64,000 nucleotides of DNA from Paludibacteraceae bacterium. GTDB lineage: Bacteria > Bacteroidota > Bacteroidia > Bacteroidales > Paludibacteraceae. The stretch's first letter is position 1. The number at the start of each line of letters is the position of its first letter. Under the pieces are notes generated by a model, which saw only the letters and a list, made by a program, of their open reading frames with translations, was not told the origin of the DNA and searched no databases. Below are positions 51,173 to 60,541 of this stretch, in pieces. The stretch covers positions 1-64,000 of the forward strand of contig JAILLP010000011.1 in assembly GCA_024693065.1 (NCBI GenBank), read 5' to 3'. Made by a program: the position numbers and the translations under genes.

Positions 51173-54100
51173 CTATCTCGTCAAGTTAATCTTGAAGGCG
51201 ATACCGAAGTCTGTTGTGATGATAGGGAATCCTTCTGACACTTTCGGAGTGCTGGATTTGCAGTCGAAGTAAAGTTTGATGTTCAACCTTTCGCTGAAGA
51301 GGTAGTCGGCGGAGAGTTTCAGAGACATGGCTCGCAGACCGCTGCTCAATTGGGAGAATGCCTCGTCGATGATGCGGATGTATGCGTCCGTGTTCTTGAA
51401 CGAGAGGTCTCCTCTCAGGTTCAGGTCGTTCTTTATTTTCTTCTGTTGTTTGCCGAGGTTGATGATCATGCCGATGTCGTCGAACCGATAGCCCGAACCA
51501 ATCACTAATTCCTTGCTGGAGGATTCGAGTACTTGGTTGCCTGGAATATCTAATTGGACGTTGCGTGATCTCTTGAACTCGCATTTTAGGCTCAGACTGT
51601 TCTTCAGGCTTGCATCCACACCGATGAGTGGTGAGAATTGCTCGCTAATGCTGACCGATGAAACATCGTATTTGGACGTGATGTTGTTGAAGTCTTCATA
51701 CTCTCCACAGGTTCCGTAGTAGTTGCTCCCGTAGATGTTGTTCCTCCATTCCAGCAATGAACTATAAGGACCTAAGCTATAGGTGCTTTTGTAGGAATGG
51801 TTTATGTTGAACGATTTGAAGCCCTTCTTGATTGGTTCAAGGCGCATCAGTGAAGTACATGTCACTTTCCAGTTCGGGATTAGGGAGGTCATCATGCTTC
51901 TGAAGCTTCCGCTTGGCACGTAGTTCAGATCGACTTCGCTTGCGTTCTTCTTCATGTAGGCCGCATAGAAGGCAGGAATGAGTACATCGGCACCACTTGG
52001 GTTCACATAATTCGTCTTCCCGTTGCTATTTCTGCTACCTACTTGTTTGTATATCCTGTTCTGGATGGTTTGCCTATCACGCAGGAACTGCTCGAACACT
52101 TCGGAGTTCGCGGTGTTGGATCTGAACGATGTGCGGATCGAGATACATGTCCTGGAGTATGAACCAGAGAACTCTTTCATGGTCCAGTCGTCCGTATATC
52201 CGTACATATAGTAGATGTCGTCTTGGTTGTTCTTCATCCAAGAGGCGTTCAAGTCTATCTTCAGATTTGGCAATGGTTCGAGTTGCGCCTTTGCGGTGAG
52301 GTTTTGTGTGATGGACCTTACGATAGGAGTCGTAACCCTATCGTCCGCAAGCAACAATGAATCTTGGCAGTATGCCCTATGAATGAAATTGTCGGTGTTG
52401 TAGAATCCGAATGTGAAATCGTAACCAGGGTTGTCGTAATCTTGTCCGAGGAATCCGCTGGTAGGTTTGTATCCTCCGATTTCAAGCACATCCCCATGCC
52501 TGTAGTTGAAGTTTATGTTTCTCACCATCATGAGGAAGCGTGCGGAGTATTCGAGCGCTTTATAGATGCCTTTTTCTCCTCTGCTATCGACGGAAACGAC
52601 CAGTGTCACGTTGTTCAGGTCTTCGCTGCTTGTGACGTTGATGACATTTGCGTCTATGGCTGAATATTTCACAGGGAATTCTTTTCCCGTCGTGTCTTTT
52701 ACGGAGACTTTCACCTTCAGGGACCCAAGTCTGTGACTAATCCGAGTCTTGCTGTTCGCTTTTATGCGCATGTTCTTGCGCTCATAGGTTTTTGGTTTCT
52801 CCTCTTTCTTCTCGTCTTTCGAATCCTTCTTCTTCGTGGTTGAACTTGTATTCTTGTTCAACTTCTTGTTGATTTCTTTGAGATGAGGGAATTTGTTGTA
52901 AAGCGTCTCGAAATTGAACCTCACATCTCCGCTCCAATTCCTTTGGTTTTCGATGATATTACCCGTTACAGGGGCTTCTCCCAGCACCAATACCGTTCCT
53001 TTGTCCCATTGATAGAAGGCGGTGTATGATGCATTGGAGGTGATCCAATCCAAGTGTGGAAGCTTGTTGATTGGTATGTTGTACGAGATGTTGAATTTCT
53101 GTTCGTAGGAAACTGGCTCTCCAAAATGTTTGATGCTATTCCATACGGTATCTTTCCATTTATCATACCAGTCGTAGTAACCGATATCTTCTAGATATTG
53201 TTTGTTGATTGGCATATTGACGAGTCGGTCTCCATCCTCCTCGTCGGTTCTGATTATCTCCGTGATTTCAGAGTTTGTAGCGGTGGAGAAACTCAGTTTG
53301 AGGTTCCTTGTCAAGTCCCATTTGATATCTGACGTTCTATCCCACTGCCAGTTTTTGTCGAATGACATGTATTGGAACGTCGTATCCTTGACAACTGGTT
53401 GCATGTAGTTCCTCATCTGTGCCTCCTCATAGTAGCGAGTCATGGATGTACCGAATGCGATGTTCTTCGGAACATAGTAGAAGTTGAAATCTCTGATGAG
53501 TTTCAGATACTGTGATTTGAATGCCTTAGCCTTTTTGAATGGCTCCACTGGCTTAGGGTTGATCGAATAGACATAGTTGAACACACCTTTGTAGTTCTGT
53601 ATGTTCTCGTACTCTGTCTCCGGGTTCACTTCCTCCGATTTGTTATATCCCAAGCTGAAGGAGAAGTTGGCTGGGTCATATGGCATCGGTTTTTTGCTTG
53701 TTATACCCACACGCACGTTGTTGAGTGCGTAGCTCTTGTATATTTTGTTGGTTTGGGACATCTCCTTGATGGAGTCCCTTATCGCATCCGAGTCGTAGTT
53801 GTCCAACGTCTTCTTCAGCTCGATGTCCGTGTTCATCGGATCATACTTCGGTGAGGTACGTTGGTGGGTGCGTGTGTAGGAGAATGGCATATTGACTTTC
53901 GCCTTTTCAGGGAAGAGTTTGCCCAATTGGATGGCTGCCGCCAGATTGTACTCGTAGAAGTCGTCTTGGTTTCTCTCCATTACGTTGTCTTCGATGTTGC
54001 CGAATCCTACGGTCTCGATTTGTCCGCCCAAGGAGAATGATCCCAAGTCGGAGAATACGATGCCTAAGTTGGCTACAGCTGCCCAACCTCCCTCTTCGTC

Positions 54101-57100
54101 ATAGCCGGACATGCGCATTTCATTGACCCAGATTTCCGCATTGTGGGATACGTTGTCCTCATTGATGATACCGATCATCATGGAGGTAATGTCCCCGAAG
54201 GATGGCGAACCGATGACTGACATGGTGTTATGGCCGTCCATCTTGGTGTACACTTCATTGTACTTGGCCTGTCCAGACACCTTCTTCTTGTCTCTTTCCA
54301 GTTTCAGGTTTGTTAATTGCTCAAACGCAAAATCGAAATTGTTTTCTTTCGGCCATATTTGGTTCACGTCGATGGCGCCTGCTTGGGTCATTTTCAACGG
54401 AATCTTATATTCGTAGTAGTTTTCCGTGAAGTCTGATCCGAAGCGTACGAATGCGTAGATCCTATTGTCTGGAATCTCTTCTCCGTCAATGTACTCCTCT
54501 GCATGCACAAACATCTTGAAACGCTTGTACTGACGTGTGTCGAGCGTGGCGGTCTTGTATACTGCGCGCACATCGTTCGGCTCGAGGCTGTCTATGCGGA
54601 GTACCATGGACTGCTCGTTTTCCTCCCTGATTTGGCTCTGACTCGGGTCAATGGTCTGTTTGATGCCAGGAGGCAGCTTGTATCCCACAGGTTTCTTCCT
54701 TTGGTCTTTTTCGTAGCAGACGGAGGAAATGTCTATCTTTCCGGTGCCCCGCAGTTTCGCATAGATGCTATTGTCCACCAATCTGTCGTTCTTTTCGTAA
54801 ATGCGCCAATCTGTGCGTACAAGTTGGAATTCGCCGAATCGGAGGTGCTCTTCTTCTTGGAATCCTGTCATGTACATACGGATGTATCGGATGGATCGGA
54901 AGTCGGATATGCCACCTTCCGCACGTCTCTTGGTCGTCTTGATCGGTATTCTGAATTGATACCATCTGATATTCTCGCGCTCCCCGTTCTTCAGCTCAAC
55001 GGATGACTCCACCATGTTGGTGATGTAGTTGTCTTCCCATTCTGCCTCGTTCTGGAATGCGGATTTTTCGATGTTCACAATGTATTCATAGTATTGCTCC
55101 GACTCGTTCAACGTGTTATCTCCGTTCAAGTCTTCTGCGTCCGGCGATGTGGTGGCGGATGATGTGTACCTGTCGCTGGTGGCGGTTGAGTTTCCATCCG
55201 TTCCGTTGTAATACTTGTATCGGTCGAAGATGTTGGACTCTGCGTCATCGTAGTCGGATCCCCTATAGTAGTGGTAGTTGTCTCCTGATGGGTCGTTGAG
55301 CGGAGAGAATGGTGCGGCATCCCATCTTTGCTTGGTTGCGGCGCTCACCTTCGAACTTATTTCTCGTTGATATTTCGCGTAGGAAGGGGCGAACCGGGAT
55401 TCTTCACTGTTGGATAGTCCGTCGAGACCTAAGTCTTGTTGGTTGAGGTTCGCATTGTCGAAGGAACTTGTCAATGCGGTTAATCTTGGAACCAGACCCC
55501 AGATAGTGGTGTCGATGGCAGCATTGTTGTTGGAGGTCGGTAGTCCGTTCTCGAATGCCTTCCTTCCATCTTTCAAGATGTCCTCGGACATGTTTCCTAA
55601 ATTGATGACCAACTGTCCTGATGTGGTGTTCATGTCCGGATAGACGAATGGGTCCATCATCCAGAACTCGAGGTATTCCACATTTGAGGTTTCGAAGTTG
55701 GTGTTGTCTAGCTTGCGCATGATACCAGCCCATCGATCCTCTGGGTTTGTCAGGTATCCGTCCGTGCCCATTCCTGCTACATCAAGGTTGTATTGACCTC
55801 TTTCCTTTGGATAGTAGTGCAGGTGAAGGGTCTGCATGGTGGTCGACTCCCCGCTGATCGGGTCTTTGTCTTGGTATATTTCCCTCTCGTCTACCTGACG
55901 GACGTAGTGGTTGGACAATTGGTTCTTATCCTTTTTGATGTGGTCTGGCGTGCTGGAGCTTGTGCTTGTGAATATCTGATCGATGTAATACCAAGCCAAG
56001 TGGGCCCTGTTCAAACCATAACCGATGTTGATAAGGTCCGTTGAACTTAATTGTTGGCTCCAGTAGCTATCGTTCTCGCGGATGAAGTGCTTGTTCATGA
56101 GCGGACCGCTTGTCACTTTTGGAGTGCTGGCCAGAACCCAAGATGTCGGATTCTTGATGTTGATGGATGACTCTGTCCCTTCGAAGTCATCTATGTAGGA
56201 TGTTCCTGCATCTTCCTGATTTACAGCTTTGCTATGTCCTGGAATCAGTTGTGCGAATTCTCCTGATAGGGCTACCGAAGAAGGTGCCTTCGCATCTATC
56301 AGAGGCAATTTGTCTATGGCGGATGTCAACCATTGCCAGTCGGATTTGAAGGTTCCGTTCATTCCCCATATCGTGTTGGAAATAGGCTCGTTACCCATGC
56401 TGACTTTCTGTGTGAGTGGCTTCTCCGTCATGTGGAGTATAGTTCCTCCTAATGTGAATTTGTCGGAGAATTCGTATTCCATGTTGGTTCCCATGAGCGA
56501 CTTCCGTTGCGTGTTGAAGAAGGATTCGCTTTCTAGGGAAACGTTGATCGGAGAGTTGGAAGAAAGGGCTATCTCATCCAAAATCTTCACGATACCCAAG
56601 TTGTAGTCCACTGTGTAACCTGTTCCCTCCACCAACGTTCGTCCGCCGGCGGTGACTCTGACGGATCCTCTTGCCACATTGGTGGCGCCAAGTCTGATCT
56701 CAGAGCCGGAGGAGGAACTATATTTTCCCGTGATGAGGTATTTGTTCTTTTCGGTGTATTCTTTCGCTACGGTGAGGGTGGAGTCGTAGAGCTCAGGATA
56801 GGTGAACTTCTCTACACCTGCCATGTTGTTGTATCCATTCTTGATGCCTGTGTCGAACGGGCGAGTGGAGAGGAATATGATTCTTCCTGTCGTTGGGTCG
56901 ACTGTGTATCCTTTGATGAAGTCGAAATAACCGTCCGGCATTGCGTTCAACCGCTTGTTGAGTCGGTCCATGTTCAGGACTCTCAGCAGGTTCTTGTTGC
57001 TGAGGGCTGGTATGTAGGTCAGGTATTGTGTGGTCGAATCGCTCTGGTAGTAGTATTTGACCTCAACCTTGAAGTTCTCTTCTTGTATGTTGTATGCACC

Positions 57101-58693
57101 AAGCGAATAGATGTTTTTCATGGCCAGGTTCCATAGCCTTTTGTTCCGTGGAGCAGGCGTGGAACCTTTTATCAGCTTCACGAAGAGGTTCTTCGTTGAT
57201 GTGCTTGCCGTATCTGTTGTGCTGGTGGTCAACTCTCCGACCTTGTATGTTTTGCCTCCTTGTGTGTACTCGTAGGCTACGGCGACAATGTTGTCAGACG
57301 ATACACTGCTCTTCAATGATATGTAACCTAACTCTGAGTTGAGTGTGTATTCCGACTCGCGCAGTAGCTTTGCGTTGTTGAGTATCTCGTATTCTTTCGC
57401 GGAGGTGTAATCTTGTCCGTCGATGACGAGGTTAGACATCTCGTTGGATGCAGTCTGTATGTCGCGCAACGCTTTGTTGGCGTTGATAGTGTTGTAGACT
57501 GTTCCGTTTGCGTTGTTTGGCCAAGCTTCCGAAACGCCCTCGCTGTCGTAGGTTTCCGCCAAGTCTCGTATGGCGATGATGTTGCGCATCGTCGTGTTGT
57601 TGGACGTGGAACTGGTGGAGTTTGTTGTCCATATCTCTACCTTGTTGATGACGATTCCGGATTGTGGATTTGGTGCGTTTTTCGCCCACTCGTCATAATG
57701 GTCGTAGAAGTATGTGGAGAGGAAGAAGTGCCTATTTTCCTCGTATTGTGATGCTTTTATCTCGAAATCGGTGGTTTGCGCACCTTGGGTGGATATGCTC
57801 TTCCTGTCAGATTCTTGTTGAGAGAAGATGGCGGAGACTTTCAACTTGCCGAATTGCAGGTCTGTGCGGAATCCGAACAAGTCTGTGCTTCCCGAAATGA
57901 GCGACGAGGATAGTGGTAGTTTCACATTTCCTGCTTCGACCAATTGAAGTATGTCGTCCTCTTCTCCCTTGTAGCCCAAGTTGATGAGTCGCTGGTCTGC
58001 GTTGAAGGTCGCCTCGGTGTTGTAGTTGATGTTGAAATTGATTTTATCTCCCACATTTCCTGTGGCTGACAACTGTATTTTACAGTCGAAGTCGAATGTT
58101 CCGTTTCTCCTGTTTCGCTCGGAGATGGCGGGGTTCTTTCTCTTCGTGATGGAGACTCCGAACGGTAACTCGACGGATCCTTGTGTCTTCAGTTGCACAC
58201 CGCCTGGACCGAATATCTTCTCTCCTTGTTTGCCTAAACCGATCTGGATTTCGCTTGGCGTGATTTTATTACCACCCTCTGTGTTGGTTTTTGCCTTCTC
58301 CGCCCAATATTTGTTCATGGACTCCTTCAATGCCTGTTCCCTGTATTCGTCTTCGCTGAGCACGAATGGTGTGGTGATCTCCATCTCACCCACTTTGGTC
58401 CGGTATATGTAGAGCCCACTTCCCGGGTCATATTCTACATCTGTATTTATGTTGCCTGGGGTGACGAGATCCATTGATGACTTCTGATTGAGGTCATCGT
58501 AGGTCACTATCTCTTGTTTCTTGAGTGGATAACGCAGACTAGCTGTGTCCTCTTGCGGGTTGGCAAGGGTTGGCTTTCTGTCGGATGGTCTCGGGAGGGA
58601 TAGATTCCCGTCCCCTTGTGCGAATGCCGAAAGGGCAAGGATTCCGCAAAGCGACGCAGCTATGAATATATTATGTCTATTAAGTCTCTTCAA
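51173..58693 (-). CDS. sprA: SprA/Sov, outer-membrane translocon of type IX secretion
   Basis: A 2506-residue protein, the size of the giant type IX translocon beta-barrel. It begins with a signal peptide (FIAASLCGILALSAFAQ). Family regions include KITPSEIQIGLGKQGEKIFG, SVELPFGVSITKRKNPAISE, NFNINYNTEATFNADQRLIN, and many paired aromatic strands to the end (IITTDFGIAFKINLTR). SprA forms the pore through which proteins with C-terminal sorting domains cross the outer membrane. The start appears to be TTG at 58693, as no ATG precedes the signal peptide in frame; this is unusual and may limit expression. It lies 29 bases after the ruvA stop, the conserved ruvA-sprA order of Bacteroidota. Confidence 0.96.
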   Translation of the reverse strand: MKRLNRHNIFIAASLCGILALSAFAQGDGNLSLPRPSDRKPTLANPQEDTASLRYPLKKQEIVTYDDLNQKSSMDLVTPGNINTDVEYDPGSGLYIYRTKVGEMEITTPFVLSEDEYREQALKESMNKYWAEKAKTNTEGGNKITPSEIQIGLGKQGEKIFGPGGVQLKTQGSVELPFGVSITKRKNPAISERNRRNGTFDFDCKIQLSATGNVGDKINFNINYNTEATFNADQRLINLGYKGEEDDILQLVEAGNVKLPLSSSLISGSTDLFGFRTDLQFGKLKVSAIFSQQESDRKSISTQGAQTTDFEIKASQYEENRHFFLSTYFYDHYDEWAKNAPNPQSGIVINKVEIWTTNSTSSTSNNTTMRNIIAIRDLAETYDSEGVSEAWPNNANGTVYNTINANKALRDIQTASNEMSNLVIDGQDYTSAKEYEILNNAKLLRESEYTLNSELGYISLKSSVSSDNIVAVAYEYTQGGKTYKVGELTTSTTDTASTSTKNLFVKLIKGSTPAPRNKRLWNLAMKNIYSLGAYNIQEENFKVEVKYYYQSDSTTQYLTYIPALSNKNLLRVLNMDRLNKRLNAMPDGYFDFIKGYTVDPTTGRIIFLSTRPFDTGIKNGYNNMAGVEKFTYPELYDSTLTVAKEYTEKNKYLITGKYSSSSGSEIRLGATNVARGSVRVTAGGRTLVEGTGYTVDYNLGIVKILDEIALSSNSPINVSLESESFFNTQRKSLMGTNMEYEFSDKFTLGGTILHMTEKPLTQKVSMGNEPISNTIWGMNGTFKSDWQWLTSAIDKLPLIDAKAPSSVALSGEFAQLIPGHSKAVNQEDAGTSYIDDFEGTESSINIKNPTSWVLASTPKVTSGPLMNKHFIRENDSYWSQQLSSTDLINIGYGLNRAHLAWYYIDQIFTSTSSSTPDHIKKDKNQLSNHYVRQVDEREIYQDKDPISGESTTMQTLHLHYYPKERGQYNLDVAGMGTDGYLTNPEDRWAGIMRKLDNTNFETSNVEYLEFWMMDPFVYPDMNTTSGQLVINLGNMSEDILKDGRKAFENGLPTSNNNAAIDTTIWGLVPRLTALTSSFDNANLNQQDLGLDGLSNSEESRFAPSYAKYQREISSKVSAATKQRWDAAPFSPLNDPSGDNYHYYRGSDYDDAESNIFDRYKYYNGTDGNSTATSDRYTSSATTSPDAEDLNGDNTLNESEQYYEYIVNIEKSAFQNEAEWEDNYITNMVESSVELKNGERENIRWYQFRIPIKTTKRRAEGGISDFRSIRYIRMYMTGFQEEEHLRFGEFQLVRTDWRIYEKNDRLVDNSIYAKLRGTGKIDISSVCYEKDQRKKPVGYKLPPGIKQTIDPSQSQIREENEQSMVLRIDSLEPNDVRAVYKTATLDTRQYKRFKMFVHAEEYIDGEEIPDNRIYAFVRFGSDFTENYYEYKIPLKMTQAGAIDVNQIWPKENNFDFAFEQLTNLKLERDKKKVSGQAKYNEVYTKMDGHNTMSVIGSPSFGDITSMMIGIINEDNVSHNAEIWVNEMRMSGYDEEGGWAAVANLGIVFSDLGSFSLGGQIETVGFGNIEDNVMERNQDDFYEYNLAAAIQLGKLFPEKAKVNMPFSYTRTHQRTSPKYDPMNTDIELKKTLDNYDSDAIRDSIKEMSQTNKIYKSYALNNVRVGITSKKPMPYDPANFSFSLGYNKSEEVNPETEYENIQNYKGVFNYVYSINPKPVEPFKKAKAFKSQYLKLIRDFNFYYVPKNIAFGTSMTRYYEEAQMRNYMQPVVKDTTFQYMSFDKNWQWDRTSDIKWDLTRNLKLSFSTATNSEITEIIRTDEEDGDRLVNMPINKQYLEDIGYYDWYDKWKDTVWNSIKHFGEPVSYEQKFNISYNIPINKLPHLDWITSNASYTAFYQWDKGTVLVLGEAPVTGNIIENQRNWSGDVRFNFETLYNKFPHLKEINKKLNKNTSSTTKKKDSKDEKKEEKPKTYERKNMRIKANSKTRISHRLGSLKVKVSVKDTTGKEFPVKYSAIDANVINVTSSEDLNNVTLVVSVDSRGEKGIYKALEYSARFLMMVRNINFNYRHGDVLEIGGYKPTSGFLGQDYDNPGYDFTFGFYNTDNFIHRAYCQDSLLLADDRVTTPIVRSITQNLTAKAQLEPLPNLKIDLNASWMKNNQDDIYYMYGYTDDWTMKEFSGSYSRTCISIRTSFRSNTANSEVFEQFLRDRQTIQNRIYKQVGSRNSNGKTNYVNPSGADVLIPAFYAAYMKKNASEVDLNYVPSGSFRSMMTSLIPNWKVTCTSLMRLEPIKKGFKSFNINHSYKSTYSLGPYSSLLEWRNNIYGSNYYGTCGEYEDFNNITSKYDVSSVSISEQFSPLIGVDASLKNSLSLKCEFKRSRNVQLDIPGNQVLESSSKELVIGSGYRFDDIGMIINLGKQQKKIKNDLNLRGDLSFKNTDAYIRIIDEAFSQLSSGLRAMSLKLSADYLFSERLNIKLYFDCKSSTPKVSEGFPIITTDFGIAFKINLTR

Positions 58694-58722
58694 TTTTTTT
58701 TCTTTCTGTTATGAAAACGAAA

Positions 58723-59301
58723 TCAAAGTTGTTTTAGTGCGTCCTTGATGATTTTTTCTAGTGAAATGGTCGGGTCGCCAGCAATGATCTTGTCGACTAC
58801 CTTCGCGGACGCACTTCTGTTGAATCCCAGTAAAACCAAAGCGGTGAGCGCTTCTTCTCTGTTGTTGTTCGTCTGTATCTGTGCTCCCAACGGAGATGTC
58901 TCTTTCCCAACTTTGTCTTTCAGGTCAACGATGATTCTCTGGGCGGTTTTCAGCCCGATGCCTTTCACCGCCTTGAGTTGGCTGACGTTCTCTCCGCTGA
59001 TGATGGCCTCCAATTCGGGTGCCGAGAAGGAGGATAGGATCATCCTGGCGGTGTTGGCGCCAACGCCTGATACGGATATGAGCAGAAGGAAGAGGTCACG
59101 CTCCGCCTTTTCGGCGAAACCGTAGAGCGTGAAGGCGTCTTCGCGGATGGCCTCGTGGATGTAGAGCTTGGCCTCCGCCTTGCCTTCCAGCGCCGCATAG
59201 GTGTTCAGCGAGATGTTCACTGCGTACCCGACTTGATTGGCCTCTATGATGGCCATGGCGGGACTCAGTTCCTCGATTCTGCCTTTGATATATTCGTACA
59301 T
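58723..59301 (-). CDS. ruvA: Holliday junction helicase subunit RuvA
   Basis: A 192-residue protein with the N-terminal OB domain (MYEYIKGRIEELSPAMAIIE), two helix-hairpin-helix motifs (LISVSGVGANTARMIL, LKAVKGIGLKTAQRIIVDLK) and the flexible linker before domain III (EALTALVLLGFNRSASAKVV). It binds four-way DNA junctions and loads the RuvB motor. It is the first gene of the ruvA-sprA pair. Confidence 0.97.
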   Translation of the reverse strand: MYEYIKGRIEELSPAMAIIEANQVGYAVNISLNTYAALEGKAEAKLYIHEAIREDAFTLYGFAEKAERDLFLLLISVSGVGANTARMILSSFSAPELEAIISGENVSQLKAVKGIGLKTAQRIIVDLKDKVGKETSPLGAQIQTNNNREEALTALVLLGFNRSASAKVVDKIIAGDPTISLEKIIKDALKQL

Positions 59302-59327
59302 TCTATCTCTAAGTTATATTTAGTTTG

Positions 59328-59360
59328 CAAAATTAATGAAATAATTCTAAAGAAAGCAAT
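59328..59360 (-). promoter_or_regulatory. Putative promoter of ruvA-sprA
   Basis: TAATTTTG (59335-59328 on the minus strand) is an exact -7 box, 27 bases before the ruvA start. ATTG at 59360-59357 is a near-match -33 box at 21 bases. Confidence 0.5.
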
Positions 59361-59650
59361 TCGGGCGTACGGAAGTTTCATTTCGGCGGTTGCCGGAAGG
59401 GAAACTATAACCCAAAAATTGAGAGGCGAAAATTAAAATTGGGGGATTTGGGGAATTCTCTGCTCGTGGCAGCTAAGGATAGTAGGCTTAGAAATTTTAT
59501 TTGTATCATTTGGTAGAGGCGCCGTTCCCTGCACCTACTGAAATAGTAAATGGTTAAATATAAATTTCATCTATACAGAATACGTTGGCTGTGCCCACAA
59601 AATAGTAAATCGTAAATAGTTAAATAGTAAATGTCATAGGTGTTGCATCG
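59361..59650. repeat. Intergenic stretch with AAATAGTAAATGGTTAAATA word repeats
   Basis: The gap between ruvA and the lipoprotein gene is about 400 bases. Words of the form AAATAGTAAAT and GTTAAATA are repeated at 59541-59567 and 59599-59634, separated by unique sequence. No gene is supported here. The rest holds the ruvA promoter (left) and a terminator (right). Confidence 0.55.
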
Positions 59651-59651
59651 C

Positions 59652-59681
59652 AAAAAAAAAGCGGACCGAAGCCCGCTTTTT
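59652..59681 (-). terminator. Terminator of the surface lipoprotein gene
   Basis: AAAAAGCGG and CCGCTTTTT form a stem, with the A run giving a T tail on the minus strand. It lies 23 bases after the stop at 59704. Confidence 0.85.
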
Positions 59682-59703
59682 GATTTGCTTAATTCAGCTG
59701 TGA

Positions 59704-60207
59704 TTATTTCTTTACAGCGAACTTAGTCTCCTTAGCACCATTTGCATTCAAAGTGGTGTTGATGGTACCAGAAGTGATAGTGTAATCAGCTTTTGAGTTA
59801 GCGCAAGCCAAAACCATAACGATCTTGTCAGCGTTTTGATCAGCAACTGTCTTGCCTACAGTCTCGTAAGAACCGTCTGCATTTCTCATCAAGTAAGAAT
59901 CGCCTTTGTCTGAAAGAGTGAACTCAACATCCTTCTTTCCGTCTGCGTTCTCGATCTCGAAGATAACTACCTGAGATTGGTCAGCATAGTGTCCAGTTGT
60001 AGATGTAACTTTGAATGTGAAAGCAGCTGTACCAGCTTGGTATGCTTGGTATTTTGTGCCTGCTACAACTTGAAGTTCAGCAACAGCGTTTGCAGATCCG
60101 TTCTCGAAGTCGTCGATTACATCATCTTCATCGTCATCACAAGATGCGAAAGTGAAAGCTGCAGTCAAAGCTGCGAAAATCACTGCCAAATTAAAAATCT
60201 TTTTCAT
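59704..60207 (-). CDS. Hypothetical acidic surface lipoprotein
   Basis: A 167-residue protein with a lipoprotein signal (FNLAVIFAALTAAFTFASC). Directly after the Cys is DDDEDDVIDDFENG, an acidic stretch of the type that sends Bacteroidota lipoproteins to the outside of the outer membrane. The rest is beta-rich with Ala, Thr and Asp (AGTKYQAYQAGTAAFTFKVT, DGSYETVGKTVADQNAD) and has an Ig-like look, but no family is recognised. It is a single gene with its own promoter (60286-60314) and terminator. Its codon use (many GCT, GTA) is simpler than its neighbours', as often in well-expressed genes. Confidence 0.75.
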   Translation of the reverse strand: MKKIFNLAVIFAALTAAFTFASCDDDEDDVIDDFENGSANAVAELQVVAGTKYQAYQAGTAAFTFKVTSTTGHYADQSQVVIFEIENADGKKDVEFTLSDKGDSYLMRNADGSYETVGKTVADQNADKIVMVLACANSKADYTITSGTINTTLNANGAKETKFAVKK

Positions 60208-60285
60208 TTTGTAAATAAATTAAAAAGTTAAACAATAGAATTCGATCATATAACACGAAACCCGCCTTTGCAGGTTTTGACAATG

Positions 60286-60314
60286 CAAATATAACAAAAA
60301 ATTGGAATTGCAAT
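60286..60314 (-). promoter_or_regulatory. Putative promoter of the surface lipoprotein gene
   Basis: TATATTTG (60293-60286 on the minus strand) is an exact -7 box; ATTG (60314-60311) is a near-match -33 box at 17 bases, somewhat short. The transcript would have a leader of about 70 bases. Confidence 0.5.
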
Positions 60315-60484
60315 TTTTTTCTCTTCTATTTTTTTTAGATTCATTTATATTTTTTGTGAAAATATGTTTCGTGATCTTGGTCGATAGTGCTTATATCCTA
60401 TTGGATTTATTCTATTTTATGGGTTGCCCCGGTTGTGTATGTGCTGTTTGTTTGGGGCGAAGGGGCATTGTCGGTTTATGTGAA
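60315..60484. other. Rest of the gap between the lipoprotein gene and yebC
   Basis: The full gap is 334 bases. This part is AT-rich on the left with no supported gene or repeat. It leads to the yebC terminator on the right. Confidence 0.4.
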
Positions 60485-60521
60485 GAAAAAACGGCGGAAC
60501 CTTGAGCTCCGCCGTTTTTTG
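60485..60521 (-). terminator. Terminator of yebC
   Basis: ACGGCGGA and TCCGCCGT form a perfect stem flanked by A and T runs, so it could work in both directions. It lies about 20 bases after the yebC stop. Confidence 0.88.
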
Positions 60522-60541
60522 TTTTATTTTGGAAGTCCGAA

